Assembly (NCBI RefSeq): GCF_004006175.1
Contig: NZ_CP033221.1
Span: 62,001 to 126,000 of the forward strand
Length of the DNA: 64,000 bases
Direction: 5' to 3'
DNA from: Parasedimentitalea marina
Lineage (GTDB): Bacteria > Pseudomonadota > Alphaproteobacteria > Rhodobacterales > Rhodobacteraceae
Shown here: positions 1 to 9,488 of the stretch, piece after piece
How the letters are laid out: every line of letters begins with the position of its first letter
How positions within the stretch are numbered: position 1 is the stretch's first letter
Notes under the pieces: model-generated
Seen by the model: the letters and a program-made list of their open reading frames with translations, nothing else
The model's database searches: none
What the model was told of the DNA's origin: nothing
Position numbers and translations under genes: made by a program

Positions 1-1079
1 GTTGGGCCAAGCAACATCTGGCGGATATTGATCACAGCGACACCGATACAGCCTGCCGCACATTGGTCGCCGCCTTGGGCCGGGATGGTTGGCTAAAACA
101 TGCGGCGGTTGACCCCACTGCTGCGGCAAAACTGGACGTCCGGTCGCTGTGTCTGATCCGAGAAACTTTGGCGCGTCATGACGGGCTTGCCGATTTTTCC
201 TTTGCAATGCAGGGTCTTGGAACCGGTGCAATTTCGCTGTTTGGCACCGATGCCCAAAAAGCGGGCTGGCTGCCTAAAATCCGCAATGGCACTGCAATTT
301 CTGCCTTTGCCTTGACGGAACCACAGTCAGGATCTGACGTTGCCAATTCGACTATGACGGCCACCCTGGATGGGGACAGCTATGTGCTGAACGGCGACAA
401 GACATGGATCAGCAACGGCGGAATTGCTGATGTATACACAGTTTTTGCCCGCACAGGCGAAGCCCCTGGCGCGCGCGGATTGTCCGCATTTATCGTGCCC
501 GCTGATACAGCTGGCCTGGAAGTCATCGAGCGTTTGGACACCATTGCACCGCACCCGCTGGCGACACTGCGTTTCAGCGATTGCCGCGTGCCAACATCTG
601 CGCTGATTGGCACCAGTGGCGCAGGATTCAAAATTGCGATGTCCGTTTTGGATGTGTTCCGCGCGACTGTCGCGGCCGCCGCACTTGGCTTTGCCAGACG
701 CGCACTGGACGAGGCAGTGGCCCGTGTGACCACCCGTCATGTGCAAGGGGCTCCGCTGTTTGAATTGCAGATGGTGCAGGGTCACATCGCCGATATGGCG
801 GTGGATATCGACGCAAGTGCCTTACTCATCTACCGCGCCGCATGGGCCAAGGACAACGGCGCGCCACGGGTCACCCGTGAAGCTGCCATGGCCAAACTGT
901 TCTCAACAGATCAGGCGCAGAAAGTCATTGACCGTGCCGTGCAGCTGCATGGCGGTGACGGTGTCAAATCAGGTGAAACTGTCGAAAAACTATACCGTGA
1001 AATTCGTGCTTTGCGCATCTACGAGGGCGCGTCAGACGTCCAGCGCGTTATCATCGCACGACAAACTGTAGGTCAATAA
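1..1079 (+). CDS. Acyl-CoA dehydrogenase (5' end outside the window)
   Basis: FAD-dependent acyl-CoA dehydrogenase, oxidising an acyl-CoA to the 2-enoyl-CoA. The reading frame is already open at base 3, so the N-terminus lies upstream and the TTG at 63 is not a real start. Seen: the flavin/substrate motif [11 protein letters not shown] in the middle domain and the C-terminal YEGASDVQR signature that packs around the flavin. The alpha-helical N- and C-terminal domains flank a beta domain as usual. It ends 3 bp before the CoA ligase start, so the two are cotranscribed. In this setting a cyclic or aromatic-derived acyl-CoA is the likeliest substrate (inference); family assignment is firm, substrate is not. 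Confidence 0.93.
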   Translation, partial: WAKQHLADIDHSDTDTACRTLVAALGRDGWLKHAAVDPTAAAKLDVRSLCLIRETLARHDGLADFSFAMQGLGTGAISLFGTDAQKAGWLPKIRNGTAISAFALTEPQSGSDVANSTMTATLDGDSYVLNGDKTWISNGGIADVYTVFARTGEAPGARGLSAFIVPADTAGLEVIERLDTIAPHPLATLRFSDCRVPTSALIGTSGAGFKIAMSVLDVFRATVAAAALGFARRALDEAVARVTTRHVQGAPLFELQMVQGHIADMAVDIDASALLIYRAAWAKDNGAPRVTREAAMAKLFSTDQAQKVIDRAVQLHGGDGVKSGETVEKLYREIRALRIYEGASDVQRVIIARQTVGQ

Positions 1080-1082
1080 ACC

Positions 1083-2711
1083 ATGCTTAGTGCCAGCGCC
1101 CACACAGATACATTTGCCCGCGATAATCTGCCCCCATTGGACAGTTGGCCTGAATTGTTGCTGGACGGGTTTGACTACCCTGAGCAACTGAACGCCGGGG
1201 TCGAGTTGACCGACGCAATGGTCGAACAGGGCTTTGGCGATCACACCGCATTGATCGGCAATGGCCGTCGCCGCACCTATAAAGAGCTGACCGATTGGAC
1301 CAACCGCATCGCTCATGTCCTAGTGGAGGATATGGGAGTAAAGCCCGGCAATCGCGTGCTAATCCGGTCGGCCAACAACCCCGCCATGGTCGCTTGTTGG
1401 CTTGCCGCGACCAAAGTTGGGGCGGTTGTGGTGAACTCGATGCCAATGTTACGAGCTGGCGAGCTGAGCAAATACGTCGACAAAGCCCAGATTGCCTTTG
1501 CGCTTTGTGACACCCGCCTGATGGAAGAGATGGAAATTTGCGCCACCGATAATCCGATCCTGAAACGGGTGGTCGGGTTTGATGGCACGTCCAACCATGA
1601 TGCTGAACTGGATCGCTTGGCGCTTGAAAAACCGGTTCACTTTGAGGCGATCAAAACCATGCAGGACGATGTGGCCTTACTCGGGTTCACATCCGGCTCT
1701 ACTGGCGAGCCCAAGGCGACAATGCACTTTCACCGCGATCTTTTGGTCATTGCTGACAGCTACGCGAAAGAGGTTTTGGGCGTAACGCCCGAGGACATAT
1801 TTATTGGCTCACCGCCTCTGGCCTTTACCTTTGGTCTGGGTGGGTTGGCCATCTTCCCGCTGCGGTTCGGCGCAGCGGCGACATTGCTTGAGGTCGCATC
1901 CCCGCCTCATTTGATTGAAATCATTGAAAAATACCGTGCAACCGTTTGCTTTACCGCACCCACCGCGTACCGCGCAATGTTACGCGCAATGGATGAAGGT
2001 GCCGATTTGTCGTCACTGCGCGCTGCGGTGTCTGCGGGCGAAACCCTGCCCGCACCGGTCTATGACGAATGGATCGCCAAAACCGGTAAGCCGATGCTGG
2101 ACGGCATCGGGGCAACCGAAATGCTGCACATCTTTATCTCGAACCGGTTCGACGACCACATGCCCTCATGTACAGGCAAGCCTGTCACTGGGTATGTTGC
2201 CAAAGTCATTGGGCCGGATGGTACCGAGGTGTCACGCGGAACTCCGGGGCGGCTTGCGTTAAAAGGGCCCACTGGATGCCGGTACTTGGGCGGCCAGCGG
2301 CAAGATGAATATGTTCAAAACGGCTGGAACATTTCAGGTGATACCTTTGTTCAGGACGAAGATGGCTACTTTCATTTCTCGGCCCGCAATGACGATATGA
2401 TCGTGTCATCGGGGTACAACATTGCAGGTCCCGAAGTAGAGGCCGCATTGCTGGCCCATGAAAGCGTCGCGGAATGTGCCGTCATTGGATCGCCAGACCC
2501 CGCGCGTGGGACTGTGGTTGAGGCGCATGTCGTCCTGTCCGAAGGTATTGCCGAAACAGCGGAACAGGCAAAACTGCTTCAGGACCATGTAAAATCGATG
2601 ATAGCGCCTTACAAATACCCTCGCAGCGTTATCTTCACCTCCACTTTGCCAAAGACCGCGACCGGAAAAATTCAACGTTTCAGGTTGAAACCTGGAGGCA
2701 GCGACGAATAA
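1083..2711 (+). CDS. AMP-forming aromatic acid-CoA ligase, 2-aminobenzoate/benzoate-CoA ligase type
   Basis: ANL-superfamily ligase (542 aa) that adenylates a carboxylic acid and transfers it to CoA in the cytoplasm. Seen: the P-loop-like motif FTSGSTGEPKA, the acceptor-domain motif GIGATEMLHIF, the hinge region around SARNDDMIVSSGYNI and the C-terminal catalytic lysine in KTATGKIQR. The lead region DNLPPLDSWPELL and overall length match benzoate/2-aminobenzoate-CoA ligases more than acetate or long-chain fatty acid ligases. It sits between an acyl-CoA dehydrogenase and a Liv-type importer whose binding protein is of the aromatic-acid sort. Anthranilate is my preferred substrate because of the downstream RidA gene, but benzoate analogues cannot be excluded. 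Confidence 0.85.
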   Translation: MLSASAHTDTFARDNLPPLDSWPELLLDGFDYPEQLNAGVELTDAMVEQGFGDHTALIGNGRRRTYKELTDWTNRIAHVLVEDMGVKPGNRVLIRSANNPAMVACWLAATKVGAVVVNSMPMLRAGELSKYVDKAQIAFALCDTRLMEEMEICATDNPILKRVVGFDGTSNHDAELDRLALEKPVHFEAIKTMQDDVALLGFTSGSTGEPKATMHFHRDLLVIADSYAKEVLGVTPEDIFIGSPPLAFTFGLGGLAIFPLRFGAAATLLEVASPPHLIEIIEKYRATVCFTAPTAYRAMLRAMDEGADLSSLRAAVSAGETLPAPVYDEWIAKTGKPMLDGIGATEMLHIFISNRFDDHMPSCTGKPVTGYVAKVIGPDGTEVSRGTPGRLALKGPTGCRYLGGQRQDEYVQNGWNISGDTFVQDEDGYFHFSARNDDMIVSSGYNIAGPEVEAALLAHESVAECAVIGSPDPARGTVVEAHVVLSEGIAETAEQAKLLQDHVKSMIAPYKYPRSVIFTSTLPKTATGKIQRFRLKPGGSDE

Positions 2712-2812
2712 CTGAGCTAATCAATGCCATGAAGGCAATAGTTGCATTGTTTTTAAAACCAAGGGCGAAACGTCCATTTCAAAATGTAGCTTCAACAACG
2801 GGGAAACAAAAA

Positions 2813-3949
2813 ATGAAACTCAAATCACTTATCCTATCCACGGCACTCGCAGCCCTTGCAGGCGGTGCATCCGCTGAAGGCATCAAAGTGGGTATGATCA
2901 CTACACTGTCAGGCGGCGGTGCGGGCCTGGGCATCGATGTGCGCGACGGGTTCATGCTGGCGATTGCACAATCTGGGCGCAACGATATCGAGGTCGTTAT
3001 CGAAGACGATCAGCGCAAGCCAGATATCGCTGTGCAACTTGCGGATAAGCTTATTCAATCGGAAAAAGTTGACGTGATGACTGGCATCATCTGGTCAAAC
3101 CTTGCAATGGCCGTCATCCCATCCAGCGTGGCACAAGGAAAGTTCTACCTGTCTCCTAATGCCGGGCCTTCGGTATTGGCCGGTAAGGGTTGTCACCAAA
3201 ACTATTTCAATGTTGCCTGGCAGAATGACAACTTGCACGAAGCAGCCGGAGCCTATGCAAAAGGTGCGGGCTATACCAATAGCTTTATTATGGCCCCTAA
3301 CTACCCTGCCGGTCATGACGCGCTGACCGGATACAAACGGATGTACGAAGGTGAATTGGCCGGTGAGATCTTCACCAAGCTTGGCCAAACCGACTACGCA
3401 TCAGAAATCGCACAAATCCGCGCCTCCGGAGCCGATAGCGTCTTTTTCTTCCTGCCCGGCGGCATGGGCATTTCTTTCCTAAAGCAATATGCGGACAGCG
3501 GTATCGAGCTTCCGGTTGTTGGGCCCGCGTTCTCGTTTGACCAAGGCATTTTGCAAGCTGTAGGCGATGCGGCTTTGGGTGTCGTGAACACCAGCCAATG
3601 GAACAAGGATATCGACAACCCAACCAACGCAGCCTTCGTCGAGACGTTCCAGGCAGAATACGACCGCTTGCCATCGCTCTACGCGAGCCAAGGATTCGAC
3701 ACCGCAAACCTGCTGATTTCGGCGCTTGAAACGGCCAGCCCTGATGATGCAGACGCCTTCCGCGCAGCCCTTGAAGCAGCTGATTTTGACAGCACCCGTG
3801 GTGATTTTGCGTTCGGGTCAAACCACCATCCAGTTCAGGACATTTACGCGCGCGAAGTGATCAAAGAAGGTGACGTTTACACCAATAAGATCATCGGCGT
3901 GGCGCTTGAAGATCACAGCGACGCCTACGCCGCTGACTGCTCGTTCTAA
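2813..3949 (+). CDS. Liv-type ABC transporter substrate-binding protein
   Basis: Periplasmic binding protein (378 aa) of the LivK/PBP1 family, presenting the substrate to the LivHMGF complex. The chosen ATG begins a clean Sec signal peptide (MKLKSLILSTALAALAGGASA, cleavage expected after ASA); an in-frame ATG 84 bp upstream would give an unlikely basic extension. GIKVGMITTLSGGGAGLGIDVRDGF is the usual opening of this fold, and GYKRMYEGELAGEIFTKLGQTDYA is the typical hinge region. Related proteins encoded beside aromatic catabolic genes bind aromatic acids rather than leucine (family knowledge), which fits the adjacent CoA ligase. Confidence 0.88.
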   Translation: MKLKSLILSTALAALAGGASAEGIKVGMITTLSGGGAGLGIDVRDGFMLAIAQSGRNDIEVVIEDDQRKPDIAVQLADKLIQSEKVDVMTGIIWSNLAMAVIPSSVAQGKFYLSPNAGPSVLAGKGCHQNYFNVAWQNDNLHEAAGAYAKGAGYTNSFIMAPNYPAGHDALTGYKRMYEGELAGEIFTKLGQTDYASEIAQIRASGADSVFFFLPGGMGISFLKQYADSGIELPVVGPAFSFDQGILQAVGDAALGVVNTSQWNKDIDNPTNAAFVETFQAEYDRLPSLYASQGFDTANLLISALETASPDDADAFRAALEAADFDSTRGDFAFGSNHHPVQDIYAREVIKEGDVYTNKIIGVALEDHSDAYAADCSF

Positions 3950-3960
3950 GCTGAAAACGC

Positions 3961-3990
3961 CTCTGGGCTGGCACGCGCGCTGGCCCAGAG
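3961..3990 (+). terminator. Intercistronic hairpin after the binding-protein gene
   Basis: Perfect 8-bp inverted repeat CTCTGGGC...GCCCAGAG with a 14-nt GC-rich loop between the binding-protein gene and the first permease gene. No T-run follows, so it probably stabilises the upstream message or attenuates read-through, giving more binding protein than permease, rather than ending transcription. Confidence 0.5.
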
Positions 3991-4009
3991 ACCCAAGGGA
4001 ACCTCAAAC

Positions 4010-4930
4010 ATGTCCACACTTCTGATCATCGAGCAGGTCCTGAACGGTCTGCAATTCGGTGTAATGCTGTTTTTGATGGCGGCAGGCCTGACCCTGATCT
4101 TTGGGGTTATGGGCCTGATCAATCTCGCCCATGGCTCGCTTTATATGATCGGCGCTTTTGCAGCGGCGGCTGTGGCCGGGTTAACCGGATCATTTGTGCT
4201 GGCGTTGATTGCCGCCATGGCTGCCGCGGCGGTTGCCGGCGTTTTGGTCGAAATGCTGATCATACGCAGGCTGTATGCCACCGATCACCTTGATCAGGTT
4301 CTCGCGACTTTTGCATTGATCCTGATCTTTTCCGAAGGCACCCGCTGGCTCTTTGGCTCGTTCCCGCTGTTCCTGAATATCCCCGATTACTTTTCCGGCC
4401 CGGTCACCTTACCCGGTGGCATCCAATACCCACTGTACCGGCTGGTGTTGATCTGTGTTGGCCTGCTGGTGGCTGGCGCGCTTGGCTTGTTTATCACCCG
4501 CACCCGTGTTGGCATTCAAATCCGCGCCGGCAAGAATGACCGCGAAATGATCGCGGCCCTCGGGGTCGACATCTCAAAACTCTATACATTGATTTTTGCG
4601 CTGGGGGCCGCCCTTGCCGGGCTGGCCGGCGCCTTGGTTGGCGCGATCCAATCGGTTCAAGTTGGCATGGGCGAACCTGTCTTGATCCTTGCCTTTGTGG
4701 TTATCGTGATCGGCGGCATCGGCTCGATCAAAGGCGCCCTGATCGGCGCCTTGCTGGTTGGACTCACCGACACATTAGGAGGCATTTTCTTGCCGGAACT
4801 GTTCAAGCTCTTCATGGCACCCTCTGCAGCTCAGAGCTCTGGTTCTGCCCTCGCGTCGATGGCGATTTATATCCTCATGGGTGTGGTTCTAATTTGGCGA
4901 CCAACTGGTTTGTTTGGAGCACGCATATGA
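4010..4930 (+). CDS. livH: Branched-chain-type ABC transporter permease, LivH family
   Basis: Integral membrane permease (306 aa) forming half of the inner-membrane channel of the Liv-type importer. Seen: about eight hydrophobic segments, the family sequence GVMGLINLAHGSLYMIGAF near the N-terminus, and the coupling-helix region KNDREMIAALGVDISKLYTLIFALGAALAGLAGAL-like in the second half. A good ribosome site (AAGGGAA) precedes the ATG. The stop overlaps the next permease start as ATGA, the usual arrangement for translational coupling. The substrate is probably not an amino acid, given the neighbouring aromatic CoA ligase (inference). Confidence 0.9.
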   Translation: MSTLLIIEQVLNGLQFGVMLFLMAAGLTLIFGVMGLINLAHGSLYMIGAFAAAAVAGLTGSFVLALIAAMAAAAVAGVLVEMLIIRRLYATDHLDQVLATFALILIFSEGTRWLFGSFPLFLNIPDYFSGPVTLPGGIQYPLYRLVLICVGLLVAGALGLFITRTRVGIQIRAGKNDREMIAALGVDISKLYTLIFALGAALAGLAGALVGAIQSVQVGMGEPVLILAFVVIVIGGIGSIKGALIGALLVGLTDTLGGIFLPELFKLFMAPSAAQSSGSALASMAIYILMGVVLIWRPTGLFGARI

Positions 4931-5910
4931 TCCGTGAACGTCATTTGAACGCACTGGTATTGCTGCTGTTGTTCGCAGTACCCCTTTGGGCGTTTTTCAA
5001 CGATGCCCCGTTTACCATCACGCTGGCGACGCGCGCTGTAATATTTGCGCTTGCCGCTGTGGGTCTGAATATTGCTCTTGGTCTAGGTGGATTGGTCAGT
5101 TTCGGGCACGCCGTTTTCTTTGGTATTGGTGGCTATTCAATGGGTATCCTTGCCCATCACGCGCAGACATATACGCCGTTGATGGAGGCACCCTTTCTGA
5201 TCGAGGGTACCAAATCAATGCCGGTGATATGGTTGGTGGCGATGGTCACGTCCGCCTTTGCAGCGCTTCTCATCGGGCTGTTGTCCCTGCGTACAGCTGG
5301 CGTTTATTTCATCATGATCACACTGGCTTTCGGGCAGATGTTCTACTTTTTCTCGATCAGCTGGGCGGCCTACGGCGGTGAAGACGGCCTGTCCGTCTAT
5401 GTTCGTAACGGATTTCCCGGCGTGAACACCTTAGTGCCAATCAATTTCTTCGTAATCTGCTTTGTGATATTATGCCTGGTCGTCTTGTTGAACACATTGA
5501 TCGCAAAGTCCCCATTTGGCCTGGCGCTCAGCGCTGCGCGACAAGTCCCGCAGCGGGTGCAAACCGTTGGATTAGACCCGAACCGCCTGAAACTTGTCGC
5601 CTTTGTCATATCAGGAGTGATTACAGGCCTCGCTGGGGCGCTCTTTGCCGATCTCAATCGCTTTGTCAGTCCAACCATGTTCAGTTGGCAGATGTCTGGC
5701 GAAATTATGATCTTTATCATACTCGGCGGCGTGGCAAGATTATGCGGCCCTATCATCGGCGCGGTCACTTTTGTCATGCTTGAGCATTTCCTCGGTGGTC
5801 TAAGCGAGTATTGGCACATTTATCTTGGGGTATTGTTGCTGATCATCGTACTCTTTGCCCGCGGTGGCTTGGTGGGTCTTATTACTGGGCGCGAGGTTGC
5901 ACATGACTGA
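4927..5910 (+). CDS. livM: Branched-chain-type ABC transporter permease, LivM family
   Basis: Second permease subunit (327 aa) pairing with the LivH-type protein. Start chosen at the ATG that overlaps the LivH stop (ATGA). Seen: the family motif LGLGGLVSFGHAVFFGIGGY, several transmembrane helices, and a conserved region around AARQVPQRVQTVGLDPNRLKL that contacts the ATPase, then FVISGVITGLAGALFADLNRFVSP typical of LivM. The gene overlaps the next ATPase start by 8 bp. Assignment to the family is firm; specificity follows from the binding protein. Confidence 0.9.
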   Translation: MIRERHLNALVLLLLFAVPLWAFFNDAPFTITLATRAVIFALAAVGLNIALGLGGLVSFGHAVFFGIGGYSMGILAHHAQTYTPLMEAPFLIEGTKSMPVIWLVAMVTSAFAALLIGLLSLRTAGVYFIMITLAFGQMFYFFSISWAAYGGEDGLSVYVRNGFPGVNTLVPINFFVICFVILCLVVLLNTLIAKSPFGLALSAARQVPQRVQTVGLDPNRLKLVAFVISGVITGLAGALFADLNRFVSPTMFSWQMSGEIMIFIILGGVARLCGPIIGAVTFVMLEHFLGGLSEYWHIYLGVLLLIIVLFARGGLVGLITGREVAHD

Positions 5911-6652
5911 TCCAATCCTCGCCACTCATGACCTTCAAAAGTCGTTTGGCGCGCTGAAAGCCACGGACGGTGTTTCAATCGACCTGCTTCCAGGTGAAAT
6001 TCATGCGGTGATTGGCCCCAACGGCGCTGGGAAGTCGACCCTTATCGCGCAGATATGTGGTGGCCTGACGCCCGATGCCGGCCGCATTGATCTGCTGGGA
6101 CAAAACGTGACCCACACCAATACCCGTAAGCGCGCCAAGGCAGGTATCGGGCGCACGTTTCAGATCTCGGCATTGGCGATGGAAGACACTGTCTTGCAAA
6201 ACGTCTTGCTTGGTGCGCTCGGCGCAAGTGGATCTCCATGGCGGTTTTTTCGACCCATTCTGAGCGATACCACATTGCGCGACAAAGCAACCGAGGCGTT
6301 GACCCGGGTGGGGCTGCAAGACTACGCGGCCACGCTCACATCCGAGCTAAGTCATGGCCAGCGGCGCCAGCTGGAGGTTGCAGTCGCGTTGACGCTAAAA
6401 CCAAAGGCCTTTGTTATGGACGAGCCCATGGCCGGTCTTGGTGCGGAAGGATCAAAATTGCTAACTGGTTTTCTGGATGCTCTGCGCAGTGAGGCGCCGA
6501 TCCTTCTGGTCGAGCATGATATGGATGCGGTCTTTGCCTTGGCCGACCGGATCAGCGTGCTGGTCTACGGCAAGATCATTGAAACAGGGACAGTTGACCA
6601 GATCAGGTCCAGTCAGGCCGTGCGCGAAGCCTATTTGGGTGACGGCGCATGA
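5903..6652 (+). CDS. livG: Branched-chain-type ABC transporter ATP-binding protein, LivG family
   Basis: Cytoplasmic ATPase (249 aa) energising the importer. Seen: Walker A GPNGAGKST near residue 36, signature LSHGQRRQLEVA, Walker B KAFVMDEPMAGL and the H-loop LLVEHDMDAVF. The start overlapping the LivM stop was preferred to an ATG 48 bp upstream inside livM. Stop overlaps the LivF start as ATGA. The long insert between Walker A and the signature (GRTFQISALAMEDTVLQNVLLGAL) is characteristic of LivG as opposed to LivF. Confidence 0.92.
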   Translation: MTDPILATHDLQKSFGALKATDGVSIDLLPGEIHAVIGPNGAGKSTLIAQICGGLTPDAGRIDLLGQNVTHTNTRKRAKAGIGRTFQISALAMEDTVLQNVLLGALGASGSPWRFFRPILSDTTLRDKATEALTRVGLQDYAATLTSELSHGQRRQLEVAVALTLKPKAFVMDEPMAGLGAEGSKLLTGFLDALRSEAPILLVEHDMDAVFALADRISVLVYGKIIETGTVDQIRSSQAVREAYLGDGA

Positions 6653-7335
6653 CCCTTTTAAATCTACACAATGTTGCTGCCAGTTATGGCTCTTCCAAGG
6701 CTTTGTTTAATGTCAATCTCACTGTGGCCGAGGGCGAAGTCATGGCCCTGATGGGCCGCAATGGCATGGGCAAAAGCACAACCGTCAAGGCAATATGCCG
6801 GATGATCCCCGCAAGTGGACAGCTGACTTTTGATAGTCAGGACATAACCCGTTTGGCCAGTCATCAAGTCGCCCGTCTGGGCGTTGGTCTTGTCCCCGAA
6901 GGGCGCCGGTGCTTTGCGGATCTGTCTGTCACGGAGAACCTCAACGCAGCCGCCAGACGTGGCCCTTGGGATTTTTCCCGGGTTACAACACTATTCCCCA
7001 GACTAGGCGAGCGTGAGGCCCAACGGGCCGACACTTTGTCAGGTGGCGAACAACAGATGCTTGCCATTGGCCGCGCCCTTATGACCAATCCACGCCTTTT
7101 GGTTCTGGATGAAGCAACCGAGGGGCTTGCCCCGATCATCAGACAAGAAATTTGGGCCGCAATAGCCCAACTCAAAAGCGAAACGGGGATGGCTATCATC
7201 GTGATCGACAAATCAATGGCCGAGTTGGCACAGGTTTGTGACCAAGCTACAATTCTGGAGCGTGGTGCAACGGTCTGGACAGGTGCAATGGCAGAACTGA
7301 CACCCGACATCTCTCAGCGGCTGATTGGCGTCTAA
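6649..7335 (+). CDS. livF: Branched-chain-type ABC transporter ATP-binding protein, LivF family
   Basis: Second ATPase of the importer (228 aa). Seen: Walker A GRNGMGKST, the LivF-type VPEGRRCFADLSVTENL segment, signature LSGGEQQMLAIGRAL and Walker B LLVLDEATEGLAP. The switch position that is His in most ABC ATPases lies in IVIDKSMAEL, i.e. Lys; a non-His residue there is usual for this subfamily. It is the last transporter gene of the operon, with 82 bp to the RidA gene. Confidence 0.92.
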   Translation: MTLLNLHNVAASYGSSKALFNVNLTVAEGEVMALMGRNGMGKSTTVKAICRMIPASGQLTFDSQDITRLASHQVARLGVGLVPEGRRCFADLSVTENLNAAARRGPWDFSRVTTLFPRLGEREAQRADTLSGGEQQMLAIGRALMTNPRLLVLDEATEGLAPIIRQEIWAAIAQLKSETGMAIIVIDKSMAELAQVCDQATILERGATVWTGAMAELTPDISQRLIGV

Positions 7336-7417
7336 CATTACGCAGTCCAACGAAGGTTCTGCACACCCCGCGCAAAATAGCCGGATCCAGTCCGCTACAC
7401 ATTATTCGGAGTACACA

Positions 7418-7822
7418 ATGACACACACAGTAGTACAGCCCAAAGGTTGGGCCCCGGCTAAAGGTTACGCCAACGGAATGTTAACATCCGACGGCACGCT
7501 TTATGTTGGTGGGCAAATCGGGTGGACGGCCCAGCAAGCCTTTGAAACACATGATTTCATCGGCCAGATGGAGCAAGCCTTGCGTAACATTTTGGACGTT
7601 GTCCAAGCCGCAGGCGGTCAAGCCGAAGATATAACCCGGCTGACGTGGTTTGTGATCAACAAAAAAGAATATGTAGCCCGCCAACGCGAGGTCGGCGAAG
7701 TATACCGCCGTGTTTTGGGTCGTCATTTTCCGGCCATGTCGATGCTGGTTGTCGCTGGTCTGGTTGAGGATGACGCCTTGCTCGAAATCGAGGCAACAGC
7801 GCACTTAAAGACATCCGACTAA
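7418..7822 (+). CDS. RidA-family (YjgF/YER057c/UK114) enamine/imine deaminase
   Basis: Small trimeric RidA-family protein (134 aa). Family members hydrolyse reactive 2-aminoacrylate-type enamines and imines, and pathway-specific copies occur in aromatic amine catabolism. Start taken at MTHTVVQPKGWAPAKGYANG with CGGAG just upstream; an in-frame start inside livF gives an unrelated leader. The signature region near the C-terminus (SMLVVAGLVEDDALLEIEA) is present, but the conserved Arg of canonical RidA that binds the carboxylate is not evident where SxxxRxxV would be expected. It sits with a 2-aminobenzoate-type CoA ligase, where an imine-hydrolysing helper would be useful. Its stop codon overlaps that of the convergent flippase gene. 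Confidence 0.82.
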   Translation: MTHTVVQPKGWAPAKGYANGMLTSDGTLYVGGQIGWTAQQAFETHDFIGQMEQALRNILDVVQAAGGQAEDITRLTWFVINKKEYVARQREVGEVYRRVLGRHFPAMSMLVVAGLVEDDALLEIEATAHLKTSD

Positions 7823-9180
7823 AGATTGCGGCTGAACTGAAACAGGTCCCCGTGTAGCCAGAACACAATGGCCGCCACCACAAGGAAGATACAGGCAAAG
7901 ACCGCGTCATGCTTGGGCGACCATGCGTCGTAGGTATTGGCTATTTTGATCAAGAACGGATACGCGATCAGTGCGGTTATGGTCGGCGCAAGGATTGCGG
8001 CTGGCAGGCCAAATTGTTGTACGCCAACGATAGTGAGGCCAAACTGCAAGATGGCTGTGCTGACCTTAAAAAACGAAAAGCTTTTGGAATTTCCGAATGC
8101 CAATGGCACCTTTTCATAGCTGAGCATGATCAGACGTGGCATCGAGGCCAGTGCAATCATAATCAGCACAGGACCTGCGGAATAGTATCGGGCGTCATAC
8201 AGTATTTGAATGAGACCATCACCGATTAGCACAATGACGGCAATGCCGGCAAACAAGGTGCCGGTTACGGCAAAACGCGCCCTGTCAAGTTTGGTTTTGT
8301 TGTCGGCACTGTCACCAGGTGGCCTGTGGCGGTACAGCGGGAACATGACGTTGTCGTTGATTGCAAAAGCTAAAAGCAGCGGCACAGTCGCCAGGAAAAA
8401 GGCGATGTTATAAATGGCAAGTTCTTCGAGGCTAACGAACTTGCCCAAGACCAGCTTATCGCCCTGATTGACGAAAAAACCCGCAACCGTTGCCAGGAAG
8501 ATGTACTTTCCGTAGCTAAACAGACGCTTGGTTGCGTCTGCTTCAAGAGTGAACCAGTTTGTTTTCAGCGGCAACCAAAGGTGTGAGATGATTGTATGGG
8601 CAACGGCGCCGACAATAGTTCCGTAGACCAATGCCCAAACAGACTGCAATATGTAGGCCAATACGATCATCGTGATCGCGCCGATAAGCTGACTGACCAG
8701 CGCAAGCGATGTCAGGCGGCCCAGCAACAATTGTCTATTTGCTGTGTGCATCCCTAAGGAATTGAATCCCTGTAGCACCGGGATCACTGCACTGAAATGT
8801 AGCATCTGCGTCAATTGTGGGGTGTCGAAGAAGACGGCAATTGGGCTGGCCGAAAGGTAGATAATAGTGCCTAAAAACCACCCGCGGACATTTTGCAACG
8901 TCCACGCGGTGTCAAGGAAGGCTTGTTCTTCGCCGCGTTTGTCTTGGATAATCCCCTCTCGGAGACCAAAATCAGAGAACATGGTAGCAGCGGCTATGAC
9001 AACTTGTATCAACGCCATCAGCCCAAAAGCCTCCGGAAACAGCAGTCGTGTCAGAACAAGATTGGAGAACAAGCGCAATCCGCTTGTGCCACCAAAGTTT
9101 AACACAGTAAGAAGCGCTCCGCGCGATGCCCTTGCCCCGATACCATCTCGCATCAGGTTATTTTTTAAACGACTAATCAT
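7819..9180 (-). CDS. Polysaccharide (oligosaccharide) flippase, Wzx-like MOP-superfamily protein
   Basis: Polytopic inner-membrane protein (about 453 aa) of the MATE/Wzx superfamily that flips lipid-linked oligosaccharides to the periplasm. Seen: roughly twelve hydrophobic helices and the typical opening LTVLNFGGTSGLRLFSNLVLTRLLFPEAFG with the FSDFGLREGIIQ segment that follows in this family. Start is uncertain: MISRLKN was preferred, MSRKKGD lies 54 bp further upstream, and neither has a strong ribosome site. It stands alone, convergent with the RidA gene. The sulfotransferase on the other side of the orphan binding protein may belong with it in cell-surface polysaccharide synthesis (inference). 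Confidence 0.83.
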   Translation of the reverse strand: MISRLKNNLMRDGIGARASRGALLTVLNFGGTSGLRLFSNLVLTRLLFPEAFGLMALIQVVIAAATMFSDFGLREGIIQDKRGEEQAFLDTAWTLQNVRGWFLGTIIYLSASPIAVFFDTPQLTQMLHFSAVIPVLQGFNSLGMHTANRQLLLGRLTSLALVSQLIGAITMIVLAYILQSVWALVYGTIVGAVAHTIISHLWLPLKTNWFTLEADATKRLFSYGKYIFLATVAGFFVNQGDKLVLGKFVSLEELAIYNIAFFLATVPLLLAFAINDNVMFPLYRHRPPGDSADNKTKLDRARFAVTGTLFAGIAVIVLIGDGLIQILYDARYYSAGPVLIMIALASMPRLIMLSYEKVPLAFGNSKSFSFFKVSTAILQFGLTIVGVQQFGLPAAILAPTITALIAYPFLIKIANTYDAWSPKHDAVFACIFLVVAAIVFWLHGDLFQFSRNL

Positions 9181-9488
9181 GCCGTTGAGGTGTATATGGT
9201 ATTGATCGCGACTGTCACCTTTCTTTCTGGACATGCCGTGGTTCTGGTAACTGTTTGTCCTGCGGCTAGGTTGGTGCCGTCCACTGCCAGGCAACGCCGA
9301 TAGATGTCAGGTCTGATCGGCTAGTAGTTGGGTGCTTGGATGACCGAATTGGCAACACATCATGATGCGACTTTGTCAGTAAGCAGATGTTGTTATTTTG
9401 CGAAAATGATCAATAAAAGCGAACTGGCAACAGTTTTAATTGATCTATGGCTCAAAGAAAACGATATTTCTACAAAAGGGACAAGAGA

